This document shows positions 1 to 13,211 of a DNA stretch of 64,000 nucleotides, in pieces; the stretch's first letter is position 1, and the number at the start of each line of letters is the position of its first letter. The notes beneath the pieces were generated by a model that saw only the letters and a program-made list of their open reading frames with translations, was not told the DNA's origin and searched no databases. The DNA is from Takifugu bimaculatus (lineage: Eukaryota > Chordata > Actinopteri > Tetraodontiformes > Tetraodontidae): positions 27,152,013 through 27,216,012 of the forward strand of contig CP034975.1 of NCBI GenBank assembly GCA_004026145.2. The letters are read 5' to 3'. The translations under genes and the position numbers were made by a program.

Positions 1-3000
1 CTTGATTGGCACTTAGTCACCAATCTGCCTTGTGATCCTGCCATGTGACCATGTGGGAGGATGACAGGAGGAAACATAAAGACTCAGGGGGAGGGATTTC
101 TCAGGGAGCGTTCAGAATGGCCGGACATCGTTCCACACAGTGTAAAATTTAGAATCATGTCAAAACTCTCAGGAGATTTGTTGAGAAAATAAGCAGTTTA
201 TGTAAAAACCCTCATCCATAGTGGGGTCTGAAATGAGATCCTATTATGTTGCAGCATAGGAACTGTGGAGATTTTTGCAGAATCAGCTACAGCAAAGTCT
301 CAAATGACACAATTTGTCAATTTAATGCTTCAGTTCTGTCATTTTTTCTTTGTTATCCACATTATCTTCAATGTTTTTGTGTGTGCAGGACATCTTTACA
401 TACGTTTCTTAGTTCACCCATTGCGCAATGCTTTAAGCAATAAATTGCAAACCCAGCCCAGTACAGGTCATATGTGGACCAGACGTAAAAGTCTTGAACT
501 ATAACGGTGGGTGTCAACCTCTTTCTAAATAATAAAAACACAGATATCCATAATAACATTTTGAAAGGGCCATTCGTTGCAAATGCATGTGTTGATGCAG
601 CTGGATGAAGAATTTCAAAGTGACCTGTCTTTTGTAGGCCTGCAGGTCTTGTAGTATCCATACCATTCTCCAAGATCCAAATCCTGAGAATTTCATAGAC
701 TTGTAAAACTATTTTGTCATCTTCTTTTAATCTGTGCTAAAGTGCTATAGTCCCGGAAATGCTCAAAAATTGTCATCATTCATTGATAACAATAATAAGA
801 ACACATTAATATATGCCATTATGCACTGGCAGCACACTTTAAACTGTAAAACAAACAGTATATAACTTTTCCAGCTTATCTCAAGAACTATGGTGACTTT
901 TGAAAGGCCACAAAATAGCAACTGTCAGTCATAATTGAACGTTGTGGTTCAACCTAATTTGTAAGATGTAAGAGGTTGTTTTATATTACAAGTGCAAAGT
1001 GGAGCTTTGTGGGTGTTGGTGGGTGACAAGGGGTTGGCTATGTGGTCTAAGTTAGGTTTAGCCTCTAAACAACTTGTGGGACAGCTGATTGACTTGTAGG
1101 AGAGGATGATGTAAGTGAAATGCCTGGAGGTCACGTTTAAAAAAAATGTGGTGGTTCAGGAGAGGGAAGTGCCTGAATGAAGTCCGTTTTTGAAGAGTTA
1201 GATTTCCAAATGATTAATTGGCATCCCTGAACTTTTTCTTCTTAAACTTTCAGTTGCAGGTTCTATCTTTAAACCTTTTAATGTGATAGAATGCATGTTT
1301 GAAATAAAACAGCTATGTTGGCATTCAGTGTCAAGGCTTGTTTGATGTCTTTGGATGGCATACAGATGAGAGATGACTTGGCCAGATGTTGATCTCCAGC
1401 TTGCCTTAAAGCATTTCATCAGTATGCCAAACAACTGGAAACATCTAGAAAAAGCTTTGATAGTACAGAGGACAAAAGAGTGAGAATCCAGGGAATTCAT
1501 ATGGTCCCAAATTATCTAAAGGTGATGGAGTTAGGAGAGGAGTTGGGTTTCAGTAGAGGTCTCTAGTCCAAAGTGTGCAGTTTTACACATTAGCTTAACA
1601 CACATTAACAGAACACACATTAACAGTTAGTTAATGCACATTAACTAAAAGAGTGGGAGCAAAGCTGTTAGTCCAGTTTTTAAGCAATTGAGTTCGAGGA
1701 AGGGGAAATTCTTCATACACAATATGAGTCTTTACTGCCCTTTCCCCACTGGCTGAAGCCAATGACGTGTGGAAAATTCTGTCTGCAGCTGGTGACTCGA
1801 GGCTGAAAAGAGAAGTGGGTGAACTTGTTTTCCAGAATAAAGTTAATCAATAGAGTAATAAACCAATTTCAAGAGTGAACGAGACTTAGAAACAGTGAGT
1901 ATGTTGACTCAACAATATAGGCACCTAGTAACAGAGAGAACATTAGGAGTTGTTCTGAAAGGGCTTGAGCTATGGTGTTCCTAGAGATAGGCAACATGTG
2001 AGCAAGCTGAAAAGTCCAGAGGAAAGATGGATTCCAGAAGTTCAACCACAGAAGAGAGATAAAAGCTGCTCTCAGCAATAAGACCAAGAATGTGACTCAC
2101 CGAGAAAAGGATTGAAGGAACATAAAATACTTGTCAGTTATACTTTTTTTGAACACTGCAGGGCGGTCCAACTCCAGCACAGGAAGTCGTATTAAACAGG
2201 AATTTCCTTCTGTGTACATGTGATCATTGTTGTCCCTAATGAACAAGGTCATTCATTAGCAAAAGAACACAAACACAGAAGTAAAATTTAATTTTGGAAA
2301 TATCTTGAAATATGCTTTGTTGCCAACGCTGGCAGCAGCTGAAACTTTTTCATTTGGATCACTGAATTTAGGTCAGCTCATGATTGGTGTGGACTAAAAG
2401 CAGCTTTTTGTCTGGTTATCACTGGGGAATACAGCTCTCACAGATGTTGATGACATGTGGAATAAACTATGCAACAATTTCTAACCAGGAGGAGGAGCCT
2501 CAGCAGACAAACTGTTACAGAGCCAGCAAGAAATAATCCTTCGCTTAGCCAAGCTAATACCACAGCAATGTAGTAAGACTGCAAGTTACTGAGGATTTAT
2601 TGGGTTTATATACATTAATTACATACAGTTTAAGTGTAACAAACTAAGCAGATGTTTCTTTATTACTGTAAAAATAGTTTGGTGTGCATTAGCTGCATAT
2701 AAGAGCACAAATATGTGGATTTTTAAATAGAATAAAATGCCTCCTAGCCGTAAAACCGTAAAACATGCAGCGAGGTTGGGAATCCCCTCGGAAGGTTCTG
2801 TTCTCAGAAAAAAAGGGTTTTGACCAAAAGCCAATGAATCCTATAATACCACCATTACCGGTAATTTTGTGAGTGGTGTTGTGAATCAGTAATAGTAGGA
2901 TGTCATCTGCATAACTTTAAAGTAACACAGAAGTGCTCTTTTGAAGTTTTGCATGTGAGTAAAAGAAGTTATATGTGCAATAGTTGCCAACACTTTTTGA

Positions 3001-5003
3001 GCTTTCACCTAATTACGCTGCTAAAAAAATGTCATCAGGATGTGTAATGGCATGTTCAGGACATGTTCACCTCCGCTGTAAGTGGGGGCTAATTCTTCAG
3101 ATGCGATGCGATCCAGATGTCAGCGACCTCTGCTGCAATAAAACGCGTCATCACGGTGACCTGCTGACCCATCCCCTCCCTCTGCCTGTGTCCGGCTCTG
3201 GTATTTACAAAAACACAGGCAGCTGTTAACTTCAAGGGCTGCATTTAGCAATAAAGAGAAAGTGATAAATTTGGTGTCCCCCTTCCCCCAGGGGTGATGT
3301 CAGCATACTCAAGGGCCCTGTGGTGTCGGGCTCAGAGATCAGGTATCTGACCTGCTTGGAGAGAGGCTCCGTTTTCTGTGACACTCACATGTGGTGCGTA
3401 CCTGTGGAGCAGTAATCACTGAAAATGGGCCGAGCTGTTAACCAGGTATGCTTAACTTCAGCTCAGCACACTTTATGTGCCTGCTATTACATTAACGACG
3501 TGTTGACCAATGTGGAGAATGACAACATGAACAGTGGATGTGGTTCACCTTCGTCCAAGCCTTGTGAATTTACATAAAGTATTGCATTTAGTTTTATATT
3601 GGGAAGAGCAAACTCATAAAAGAATTTCTCGGCCCAAAAGTACGAGATTGCAACCTTATCTTGTTGACATTTTGGAAAATTCTGGGTTACACTGTGAGCG
3701 AAGACTCACATTGTAATGTAAATATAAATACTGTAAATTCTTTGGCCTCACACGACGCAGCCTTGTAAAAAATGTAAATATTTACAGGAAATATCCTTTG
3801 CCCGAGGAGCCCCCGCAGCTGCGGTGCTGTTGTTGCTGAGCGGTTGCATCATTCAGAGCAACCAAACCGAGCTGAGAAGCGCCAACAATTAAGACGGCGA
3901 GGTTACAGTTAAAAGACCCGAAGCTCAGAGCAGAGAAGGGAGAAAGCCAGCGTGTGGAGGAAAAGTCCAAAAGGACACGGCGTGTTTAGACAAGGATAAG
4001 GAGAGAGAAAAGGAGATCGAAGGGATATGAGGAAACACAGACTAATGCACTAAGAAAAGGAAGGATTTTAGACAGAGCCCATGGCAGACACTTGGATCCT
4101 TGATCTGCTGTAGAACCGAACCCAGACTGAATGTGGCGGCCATAAGTTTGCGTTGTCTTTAGGGCACCACTCCCGCTCACCTCACTTCACCCCCCCCCCC
4201 CCAAACAAAAATTGAGGTTTGAAAACAAGTGTATCATCATTTGGCTTTCACATGTCCGAATTAGTGTGGCCCTAAATAAATGGCTAGCTTTCCTTAGTTC
4301 TCGCTGGCAACATGGTTGTCAATTATGATGCAGCTGTTACATTTCTGCAAATTTTGCACAGATTTCTGCAGCAACTGGAGGACTTGTTAAAGGGTCCAGA
4401 GTGGAAAAGCTTAGACATTGTTCTTGGGGCATTTTACCCGTGATCAATTTTCACATTAAGTATCAAAAAGCTGCTGGTTTAATAGTGAACGATCCATTTT
4501 CCTATCATTCATATGTTGCCATAGCAACATGTTTTCCGATGTTCTGACAGCCTCTGCCTGGTGGGGAGAATGGAGATGGCCTGAAAACTGGTTAAGATCT
4601 CAAACAATATAGTTTCATGTTGGTCAACAGATGGAAGAATTGTGATAAACACACAGACAGAAGGAAGGCTAATGGCTAACTGGACTTACATGTGGGCTGG
4701 TGTGGGTTCAAGAACCATGTTATGGGTTGTTGGGTTTCCTAGATTCACAGAATCCTTTTTGTCTGATGTAGATCCAACCGTATTTATTCTGGGGACTCTG
4801 AGTGAATTGGACTTAACTTCTCCAACATTAGCAACTTTTTGGCCTGTAACCCACAACCTCTGGACCTGATTGAGGCTGCTCTGATGGTTAGAGAAGGTTA
4901 CTCTGTTCTGAACTGCCCAACAGTGATCCATGCAGAAAGATGGCTGACACATGCTGAAACTGCACATTTGTTTCCAATTTTTATGACCTAATGCAGTTGT
5001 TCT
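1..5003. other. Noncoding stretch upstream of col5a2
   Basis: No open frame here shows a recognisable domain, codon bias or spliced conserved peptide on either strand. The sequence is AT-rich with scattered short direct repeats, such as copies of an ACACATTAACAG-like unit near 1590-1650, and a C run near 4190-4202. Because the next exon downstream (10775) is exon 2 of col5a2, this is most likely intron 1 or 5' flanking DNA of that gene. That placement is inferred from position only. Confidence 0.6.
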
Positions 5004-5128
<125 letters not shown>

Positions 5129-8100
5129 GTACTGGATGCATTTTTCTTTGGAGTTGCTCTCTCTGCAGGAACATCCATAGTTTATTCCTTCACATCTGGC
5201 TGTAGCTCAGATGCTGTAAAGCTCCGGGGTGCTCTGACCTCTCGTATGTTAAATGCCCCATTCTGTTAAACTGGAATGCTTGACGTAACATTTTCCTTTG
5301 TGACCTAGCTGCTCAAGAGAGAAGAAAATAAATATATATTTTTTTGCATCAATTGGGCAGATAGAATTATCTCACCCTGGCTCCATGCTCTCCTGTGGGT
5401 TCTGCAGAACCACCAACAGGAAATGCCACCATTATCAGGCCTGCTGGGCCAACTGTTTCTGCAGTTTAATGCGCATTATTGCACATTCACCACTTTGTGT
5501 CTGAGGGCCACATGTCAAAAAGTTCGAGGGAACCAGACAGGGCAGCAAGCGGTGCGTGTTAGTTAGATCCGCAAGCTCTGGAGCTAGCTTAAGGGGAACC
5601 ATATGCTTGACAGTGTACCAGGACTTTGTGTAAGATTGTATTTCAAATCAAACTACTCCACCTGGTAAAGTCATTTTGGCACTTTGTTCTGTACTGAGGC
5701 AGTTTTGCTCTTACAGAAGAGTAAACAACAAAAAACTAAGGAGAAAGAGCTTCATAACTGCATCCTATGTATCCTATTTTTAGAGACATTGTTTACTTTC
5801 TACTGTTGTACACAATAAACACTGTTTATACAGTTTTAATGACTAACTCTTTATAATGTAATTATTACAAATAATCAGGCAAATAATCAGCAATATATCA
5901 ATCAATAGTAAAAATTTCAACAAAGGATACATATTTTTCATTTAATACTCTTCTTTTATTTGAGAACAAACTACAGTTATGTGCTTGGACGCCCATTTTG
6001 AATTATTGCCATGGAGGCATCTGTTTCTAGGATTTATTTGAATATCATGTAGTCTGAATTCAGCCCTGTTTTCAAATGCAGCTTGAGCAGTTGTGCCATT
6101 TCACCAACCCACAGAGAAAGTGGTTTCTATATGAAACTACTCAGTTTTGAACTTTGACCCTGCTTGCATGTGACCCTTAAGCAAGGTCAGTGAGGGTCAA
6201 GTGTTTGATGTTGAGCCTAAAGAACATTCAGCAGCTTCTTGGGGTGCTTATCTAATGACACTTTTTTGTTTCTGAGAAGACTTAAATTCATAATGAACCC
6301 AAACATGCTGTCATTTAGCTACAGCTTTAAAGAATGCTCGATTGGTACAAATATAAACACTGAAGATGCTTTAATTGTGGTGGGTTTAGATTTAACTACA
6401 CAATCAGGTGCACATAACAAGCAACACTTCATCATTCAAGTTCTAAAATGCAGCCATGTTTGCAACTTTTGATGCTGCTGCATTAAAGAATAAACAACAT
6501 GAAAGATCTCCAGCACCTTTAAGACAACATAAGACAACATAACTTCAACTCAACTGTTTTTCTGCAAAACGACAGCGTTGAGTTCAGATGTAAAAATGTA
6601 CAGTTACAATATGGAGATGGAAAATCAAGAAGCCAGTCAGCAAAATAGATTAAGAAGAAAAGAGAGTCAGCCTGACCACAACCCTCCAGAGCCTGGGAAG
6701 GGAACAACTCATGACTGCGGTTGCTTCTTGAAAAGAAGAGAAGCCAAAAGAGACGGGGGTCTGTTGATGGAAAAGCCTAGACATGTAATCAGACGAGTGA
6801 TTCGTTTAACTTTCCTGGCCCCGGCGCTTTGCCCCTCCCTGCAGATAGCGAGCGTTGTTTGCGAAGAACGTGTTCAAACTGGAGTGGGATTTCAGATTTC
6901 AGGTCTCGTCAACCATCCCCGATCCTCCATGCTGGAACCGTCAAGACTGAGGGAGAACTGCAGTGAAATGCTGCGTTAGCATAGTTTTAACTGATTAAAT
7001 CTTTGGTCCAGCATTGGACCTAAAAGTCCCGGTGTGACGTCGTACAGGCGACTCCAGCAGACCAATCTAATTCATGGTAGGAGGACAGTAAGAGCTTTGG
7101 AGCAGAAAAATGCAGCTGCTGCAGAGCCCCCCTTCCACAGCTGTATCTCATCGGGACTCACAGTCGGGCTCCCAGTGTCCTCATCGCTGCGTTTCTGACT
7201 ATGAGACCACAGCGGGGCTATTAGTTTGGGCCCTGAACTTGGCCTCACTTGTCTTTTTTTTTCTCTGAAAGGAAATGAGAATTCCATTTTTATGTGACTC
7301 GTTGTTTCCATCAGGCAATTTTCTAACCCATGAGTGTGTGGCGGCAGCAGACCCTCCCCTAAGACCATGTGTTCGGCATATTTCCATATTAGCAAAGGAA
7401 AATCCATAAAGTGCCTTCCTCACATTTGCTAGCTGCGTCACGTGGTAGCTCTTCCTTGATGGCCGTGGTCTGTGGGAGACTATGTTGCTGTCCTTGTTAT
7501 CTGGCTGGGGTTTGTGAGTCATGTTTTTTAACCAGGACAGGAAACCGTCTGCTGTCTTCGCTGACTGGTGGAAAATCCAGGTTGAGCAGTGGAGGGAGCA
7601 TGCCTTTGCACCGTCGTCACCGTTAAACGGCAGATTTTATGGCGTCTGTGGAAAAGTGTGAAAGCTGCAATGCATTAACCGGGAGGAGGGGGAAAAGCGA
7701 ACATCCTCCTCGGCCCTCCTCCTCCAGGCTTGTGGTGGGGTTTGTAGGGGCAAAATTGCTCCATACCAACAAGAAAAAAGTTCACACGCCGTGTGGTTGT
7801 TGTGCAAGACACCCATGATGTTGCATTTTTATGTCTCAGTAATGTGTTCCATACAGCTCAGAAACTCTGAATGTGTGTTTGGGGGAAATGCTGTATAGTT
7901 TAGGATATAAACCATCCAGTCAGTCAGAAAACCACCTCAGAGAATCAGCCAGTGAGCAAAGACAGTCCTTATTCTTTCCAAAAATTAACATTCATGGTGT
8001 CATTCATTCCAAGTTCCTCCATAAAGGAAAACACATGCACTCACGGGTTCTCCAGACTGCTGGTTTCCAGAAGGCTGTAATGGGGACTGAGCTGGTTCAG

Positions 8101-8803
8101 CTCAAATTCGACACGTTTTTAAGGCCAGAAGGGCCCACGCATGCAGACACAGAAACAGCATGAAACTCAAGTTTCATCAGTCATGTAGATTTCTTGGTTG
8201 TGTCTGTGCGTGTTTGTCCGTGTGTCTGTTAACTGCCTCTTTTCCTTGATCTGGGTTGCGTGGAGGAGTTTGGGCATTTATTCTCTTTTTATGACAGTAT
8301 TTTTCCTTGCTACACTTTAGACTGACAGTTGACTTAGTGTTTCCTTGGTTTATAGAGGCCCTGCCTAGAACTTAAAACCTTCTGCTCTGTCACTTTGTCC
8401 TTCAACAGTGGGGGGAAAAGGACTAAATGAACCTGTTATATACAGAGAATGATGAGAATGATGATTGAGAATGATGATCTGTAGTCTTTGATAATGACAA
8501 TCATCTATTTCCTATATTACCTCGTTTTACTTACCAAAGCTCATGTTTTCTAACTTTTGTGCTTTTTCTAACAGTGTCCATCTAGTTCAGTTAGAAGTTA
8601 GTTTCATTGTTTGCTGGAAAATTTTGCTTACTGCTCCAAAAATTTTCTTATTTAAAGTCAGACTTTTATTTTTTAAAAACATAGTACTAGTTCTTTTGTG
8701 TTTACTCATGATTTCTGATGCTAATGATTACAGAGCACATCATGTGAGGTTTTACACACTTCTTTCTCCAGCCCTGATAAGCAGAGTTAATCTAACCCCC
8801 CCT

Positions 8804-8842
<39 letters not shown>

Positions 8843-10774
8843 ACCCCTGTTGTTTAATTCTGTAGCTACATTCAAATGCTAAACAAAATTGCTCCACCGA
8901 TTGTGGAGGCATGTGAACGCCATTAGCAAAAGCAGTGTAGATGGTTTCTATGGAGATGTCATGAGGCGTGCCATAAATGTGTGGTGTTTATTTTCACAGC
9001 CATCACTCATTCAACTCAACATTTCCACCAAATAACAACAATATTATCACTCCTAGCTACATCATGCCTTTTCTTTTTCTGTAGTTGAACGTGCTCGTGC
9101 TGCCTCTGGTACTGTTGCACGTCTGTGTGAGCCATTTGTGTGAGGCCTGTAGCCAGATGTGGCCTGCGGGCTGACCGTTGAGGCTGGACGGTGGGATGTT
9201 ACTGGTGGTTGAAGGGCAGAAAATGATGCTGGAAAATGTCTGTGGTACCAAGTGTCTGCCAGTGGTTTACTGTAGGCAGAGGCAAAAGCCAACAACTGCA
9301 GTTATAGTTATACTTGCTATGTTAGTCAGAATTGTGTCAAAATTTAAGCCTATTATTTGTTTTAAAACTTAATTTGATAATTATAGATGAATTTTTATAG
9401 CTCCTACTATGAGTGTAAACGTGAGTAAATAAAAGGCGAACTGTGTTACGAGTTGATATTTGGAGTTTAGATCGCTCTTTATATTACTATTGGAACTATA
9501 CACATACCAGGTGTGATTCCCTGTGCAGGCTTGTCCAACACACACATGCACACACACAGATTTGTGTTTTATCCATGTTAAAACATGCTGCAAATGTCCT
9601 GCAACTATACCTAAAGGTGCTGATATTTCTGATATATACATTTTTGGAATGTCTGAGCCTTAAAGTTAATGAAACCATCCTCGTGGTTTGGATCTTTTTC
9701 TTTTCCTGTCTAACCTGTCTCACCTGCGTTGGAAAGCTCAGAGCTGCCACCTGCTGTTTGCATGTGGAACAGGTAAAGAGAGATCGGGATCACACATGAA
9801 AGCTCGTTTCTTTTTGTTCATTTTCAGAATCACCTGGGCGGAAGTGTTACACACCCAGGGTTTATTTTTGCTTTAGCACTGACCTTAAAAATACAAAGAG
9901 CCGCTTTACACGGGAGCAACTTTTCTCTGCATAAACCTCGCCGAGCCTCCGAGACTCTGACTCGGGAGGAAATGACCTAATGTCTAATGGCTGGAGACCT
10001 CCGTCTCTAAATGTTTTCCAGACCCATTTTCTTGTGGTAACATTTTCAAAATGGTTTACACCCTGATTAAAGCCAGAGTTGTGTGTTTGACAGTGACCTG
10101 CACACAGTGTTGCTGGTCCTCTGTGACCAGATCTTTGTCAATTCTTTGTTTTGACTGAAATAATAAAAGTTCAAATGTTCAAACCTTTAGAAAAGAGCTT
10201 TGTGATTTCTCATATTCTTTTTTAATAGCTTCAGTATTGACAAAGTGTTGCCACAATGCCCATTAGGGACATTTTTTCCCACATTTTCTGTCATTTTTGT
10301 TTATATCTGTGGGGATAGTTATTCTATAGGCCACTGTAATGTGTTCCAATCACCTCAAAGTTACTAGTATAGGACAGTTTATTATGTTATCATGTATTAA
10401 TTCTCAACACTTTTTTAAGGAAAGCAATGAAGACTACACTTCATGGGGTGTCCTTGTGCTTTATCCACAGTAATTTATCCTGCTTTATCCTCTGAGGCAA
10501 GCTAGAGCACAATTTATTGCATTTTTGTCACTGGAAAAGCATTTAAGATGGCATGTGTGCAGCATTTGGCAGGGTGAGAAAACAGGAAAGACATGTTGAA
10601 TGCAGCAGTTCGGCACCAGAAAACTGTGGACACTTAAAGTTCCCTGAGTGCGCTTCAGCTGTGATCCTAATGCCGAACAGCTGCATTCAGCAAGAGAAAG
10701 AGAAGGAAAGCACAAAGAAATCACAGCTCTCCGTCAAGCTAATCGAAGTGTCCTCCCACCTCTGCCTGCTGCAG
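5129..10774. other. Noncoding stretch, probable col5a2 intron 1
   Basis: No exon could be supported. Exon 1 of col5a2 should be a short signal-peptide exon ending after the first base of a codon and followed by GT. I searched the plus strand and found no convincing hydrophobic ATG-led segment with such a donor. The only phase-compatible candidate, ATG at 7459 with donor GTGAGT at 7514, encodes a cysteine-rich peptide unlike a collagen leader. The stretch also holds a CA microsatellite. Confidence 0.55.
8805..8841. repeat. (CA)n microsatellite
   Basis: A run of about 18 CA dinucleotides, preceded by a short C-rich tract. Confidence 0.95.
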
Positions 10775-10997
10775 GCGATGATGTGAGCTGCTCAGCGGAC
10801 GGCCAGGTGTACACCAACAGGGACATCTGGAAGCCGGAACCATGCCGGATCTGCGTGTGCGACAATGGTCAGGTCCTGTGTGACGAGATCCAGTGTGATG
10901 AGCTGAGTAACTGTGAGAAGATGATGATCCCTGAGGGCGAGTGCTGCCCCTGTTTGTCAGGCGGACTCGTCCAACAGCGGTCGGCCGGACACCTTTG
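10775..10997 (+). CDS. col5a2: col5a2 exon 2: von Willebrand factor C domain, with a 1-nt frameshift
   Basis: The exon starts after a CTGCTGCAG acceptor in phase 1 and ends at donor GTGAGC. It encodes a VWC module with the cysteine pattern C..C..C.C..C..C..C..CC.C and the segment RDIWKPEPCRICVCDNG. As written, the frame reads ECCPCLSGG and cannot join exon 3. If one C of the CCCC run at 10947-10950 is ignored, the frame becomes ECCPVCQADSSNSG, restores the tenth cysteine, and joins exon 3 in the correct phase (G|AT, Asp). The exon therefore carries a +1 change relative to its ancestor. VWC modules of fibrillar collagens bind BMP/TGF-beta-type ligands and lie at the N-terminus of the propeptide. 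Confidence 0.93.
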
Positions 10998-13120
10998 GTG
11001 AGCAACGAAGAGACTCATCAGTTTGCCTAAATGAATTACTATAATGAGGTTCTCTGTTGCCATTGTGACCATAATGTGATGTTTTCTGCTTCGTGCACAT
11101 TTCAGATGGAGCCAGGGTTTACAAGGTACGCCATCCTGTACTTGAGAGATGTTAATATTTTATCTGAACTGAGCCTGAAGTGATTGTGACACCCTTTATA
11201 TGTTTACATAGGGTCAGAAGGGAGAACCTGGTGACGTTCCAGTTGTGAGTATAACATTTCTATAAAAGTTTAATAACACTGAGCCTGTTCAGGAACAGGC
11301 TGTAAGAGTTGTGATGGTCTTCCTGCAGGTTTCTGGCATCAGAGGCCGTCCTGGACCAATGGTGAGCATCAGCCTTCCTCCTGGTTGGTGTGTGTGTGCG
11401 CGTGTGTGTACGTTGGGCTCGCTGGTCTGACACTAGATGGCATGAGAGGACAGCTGCACAAGTCCACATTGAACCTTCTGCAGAGTGAAACGTCTCTTTC
11501 AGCTACTCTGTAGCGCCTCAGAACAGTTTTATGATGGATGTCGTTGTCGTCAGATGAATCTGAGTGGATTCTTTGCCTTGACAGGGACCCCCAGGGCCTC
11601 CAGGAGAACGGGGATCCCGAGGAAACAAAGGAAGGCCTGTAGGTCACATGCAAACATCATTCAGACATATGTTATCATCTAAAAGTGGATCTCATAGATA
11701 ATTAAGTATAAAAATGTGTAATAAGTATGAAAACTTCTAAAATAATCTTTGTAGGTCAATATTTGCATTTGTACCTAATTATGTCAAATGGTTTAAACTA
11801 AACTATCAGGTATTGCAAATAAATATCATTGTGTTTATCAAAGGCTATATGACAGAAAATTAAATATATATGCGAGGCAGAAATATAATCGTATTAAAGG
11901 GTATTTTATATTGCTATTGTTACCTCTGATATATGATTTACTGTCGGGATATTGCAATACTAAAGCTAAAGTGGAAAAAAGAAAAATCTCTGATAAAACA
12001 CAAGGAACAGACTCTAGTTGAGTGAATCAGCATCTGCTCCATCTCCTCCTTCTCTGTTTGATGTGTAGGGACTGCGGGGGTCTGCAGGTTATGATGGTGA
12101 GCCCGGTGTACCAGGTCAGCCTGGTGAACCAGGGCCTCCAGGTCATCCCTCCCATCCAGGAGTGAGTCAAAAACAAACACTTTTTGTTATGTACATGTAC
12201 ATATTTCCTCTGGTTTCATATTTGCGTGGCTTCAGTGAGCTAATTCTTCTGCTTCACCTGCAGGGCATTGGTGCACAGATGGCTTCAGGGTTCGATGGCA
12301 AATCAGGACCTCAGGGAATGCTGAGTGGCTCAAGGGTGAGAGGCCAGCAGCCGTCACGACTGACTAGTTACAAATATAACACATCACAAAAAGTTTCTCC
12401 TCTAACAAGGTTTAGTTTCTCTTAGCGAGAACAGGTTTCCTTTAGACCGCAGTTACCATGGTGACTGTGGGGAAGATGGGATGAAAGGAATGTAAACATT
12501 AGAGCTGCTGACCTGAGATGTTATTTAGCAGAGTTAGCGAGCCTGTACTCTCTTTGTGAGAGGCTAGTGCTGCGTGAGACTAAATATAAAAACATAAAGC
12601 TTCTAAATAGCTTTAGAAGATTTTTGTGCAGACAAAACTCGGTGGGTTATATACGAGGAATCGCCCTTTAATGGTGAATGTGTTTATTCTTAATTCATTC
12701 CAGACGCGAAACTAAATTAGGTGCAACTTTCACTGTTGATGATTGAGGGGCTCATTATTAAAAAGCTGAAGATAAAATTTGGTTTATGGCTGACACCTTG
12801 AAGAAACATCCTGTCTATATCACACACAGCTTGACTTTATATGAAGACACCTTTATTATTATTTTAATGAGAAAAGGTGTTTTGATCCCACGCAGCTCTT
12901 CGGCTACCCCTGCTAATACTAATTATGTCATTAGTATTTAGAGGAGTAAATGTCATTACCTGAAATAAATTAAGAAATCAGTTGACTCTGACTTTTATGA
13001 TAAATTTTTATATTGTAGCGAGCCATGTTTTAGCAGAGGATGGACCAGCATTTGAAAAACTATTGTCATAATCAGCCATTTTAACCAGGCTGCATCAAAT
13101 TCATCCATCATTTACCTTTT

Positions 13121-13211
<91 letters not shown>

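Noticed and set aside
7459..7513. ATG-led segment with a phase-1 GTGAGT donor as possible col5a2 exon 1
   Set aside because: The phase fits, but the peptide (MAVVCGRLCCCPCYLAGV) is cysteine-rich and unlike a collagen leader, and there is no promoter-like context.
13121..13210. Regular short repeats that might suggest a CRISPR-like array
   Set aside because: It is a pure 4-bp microsatellite with no spacers, in a eukaryotic intron.
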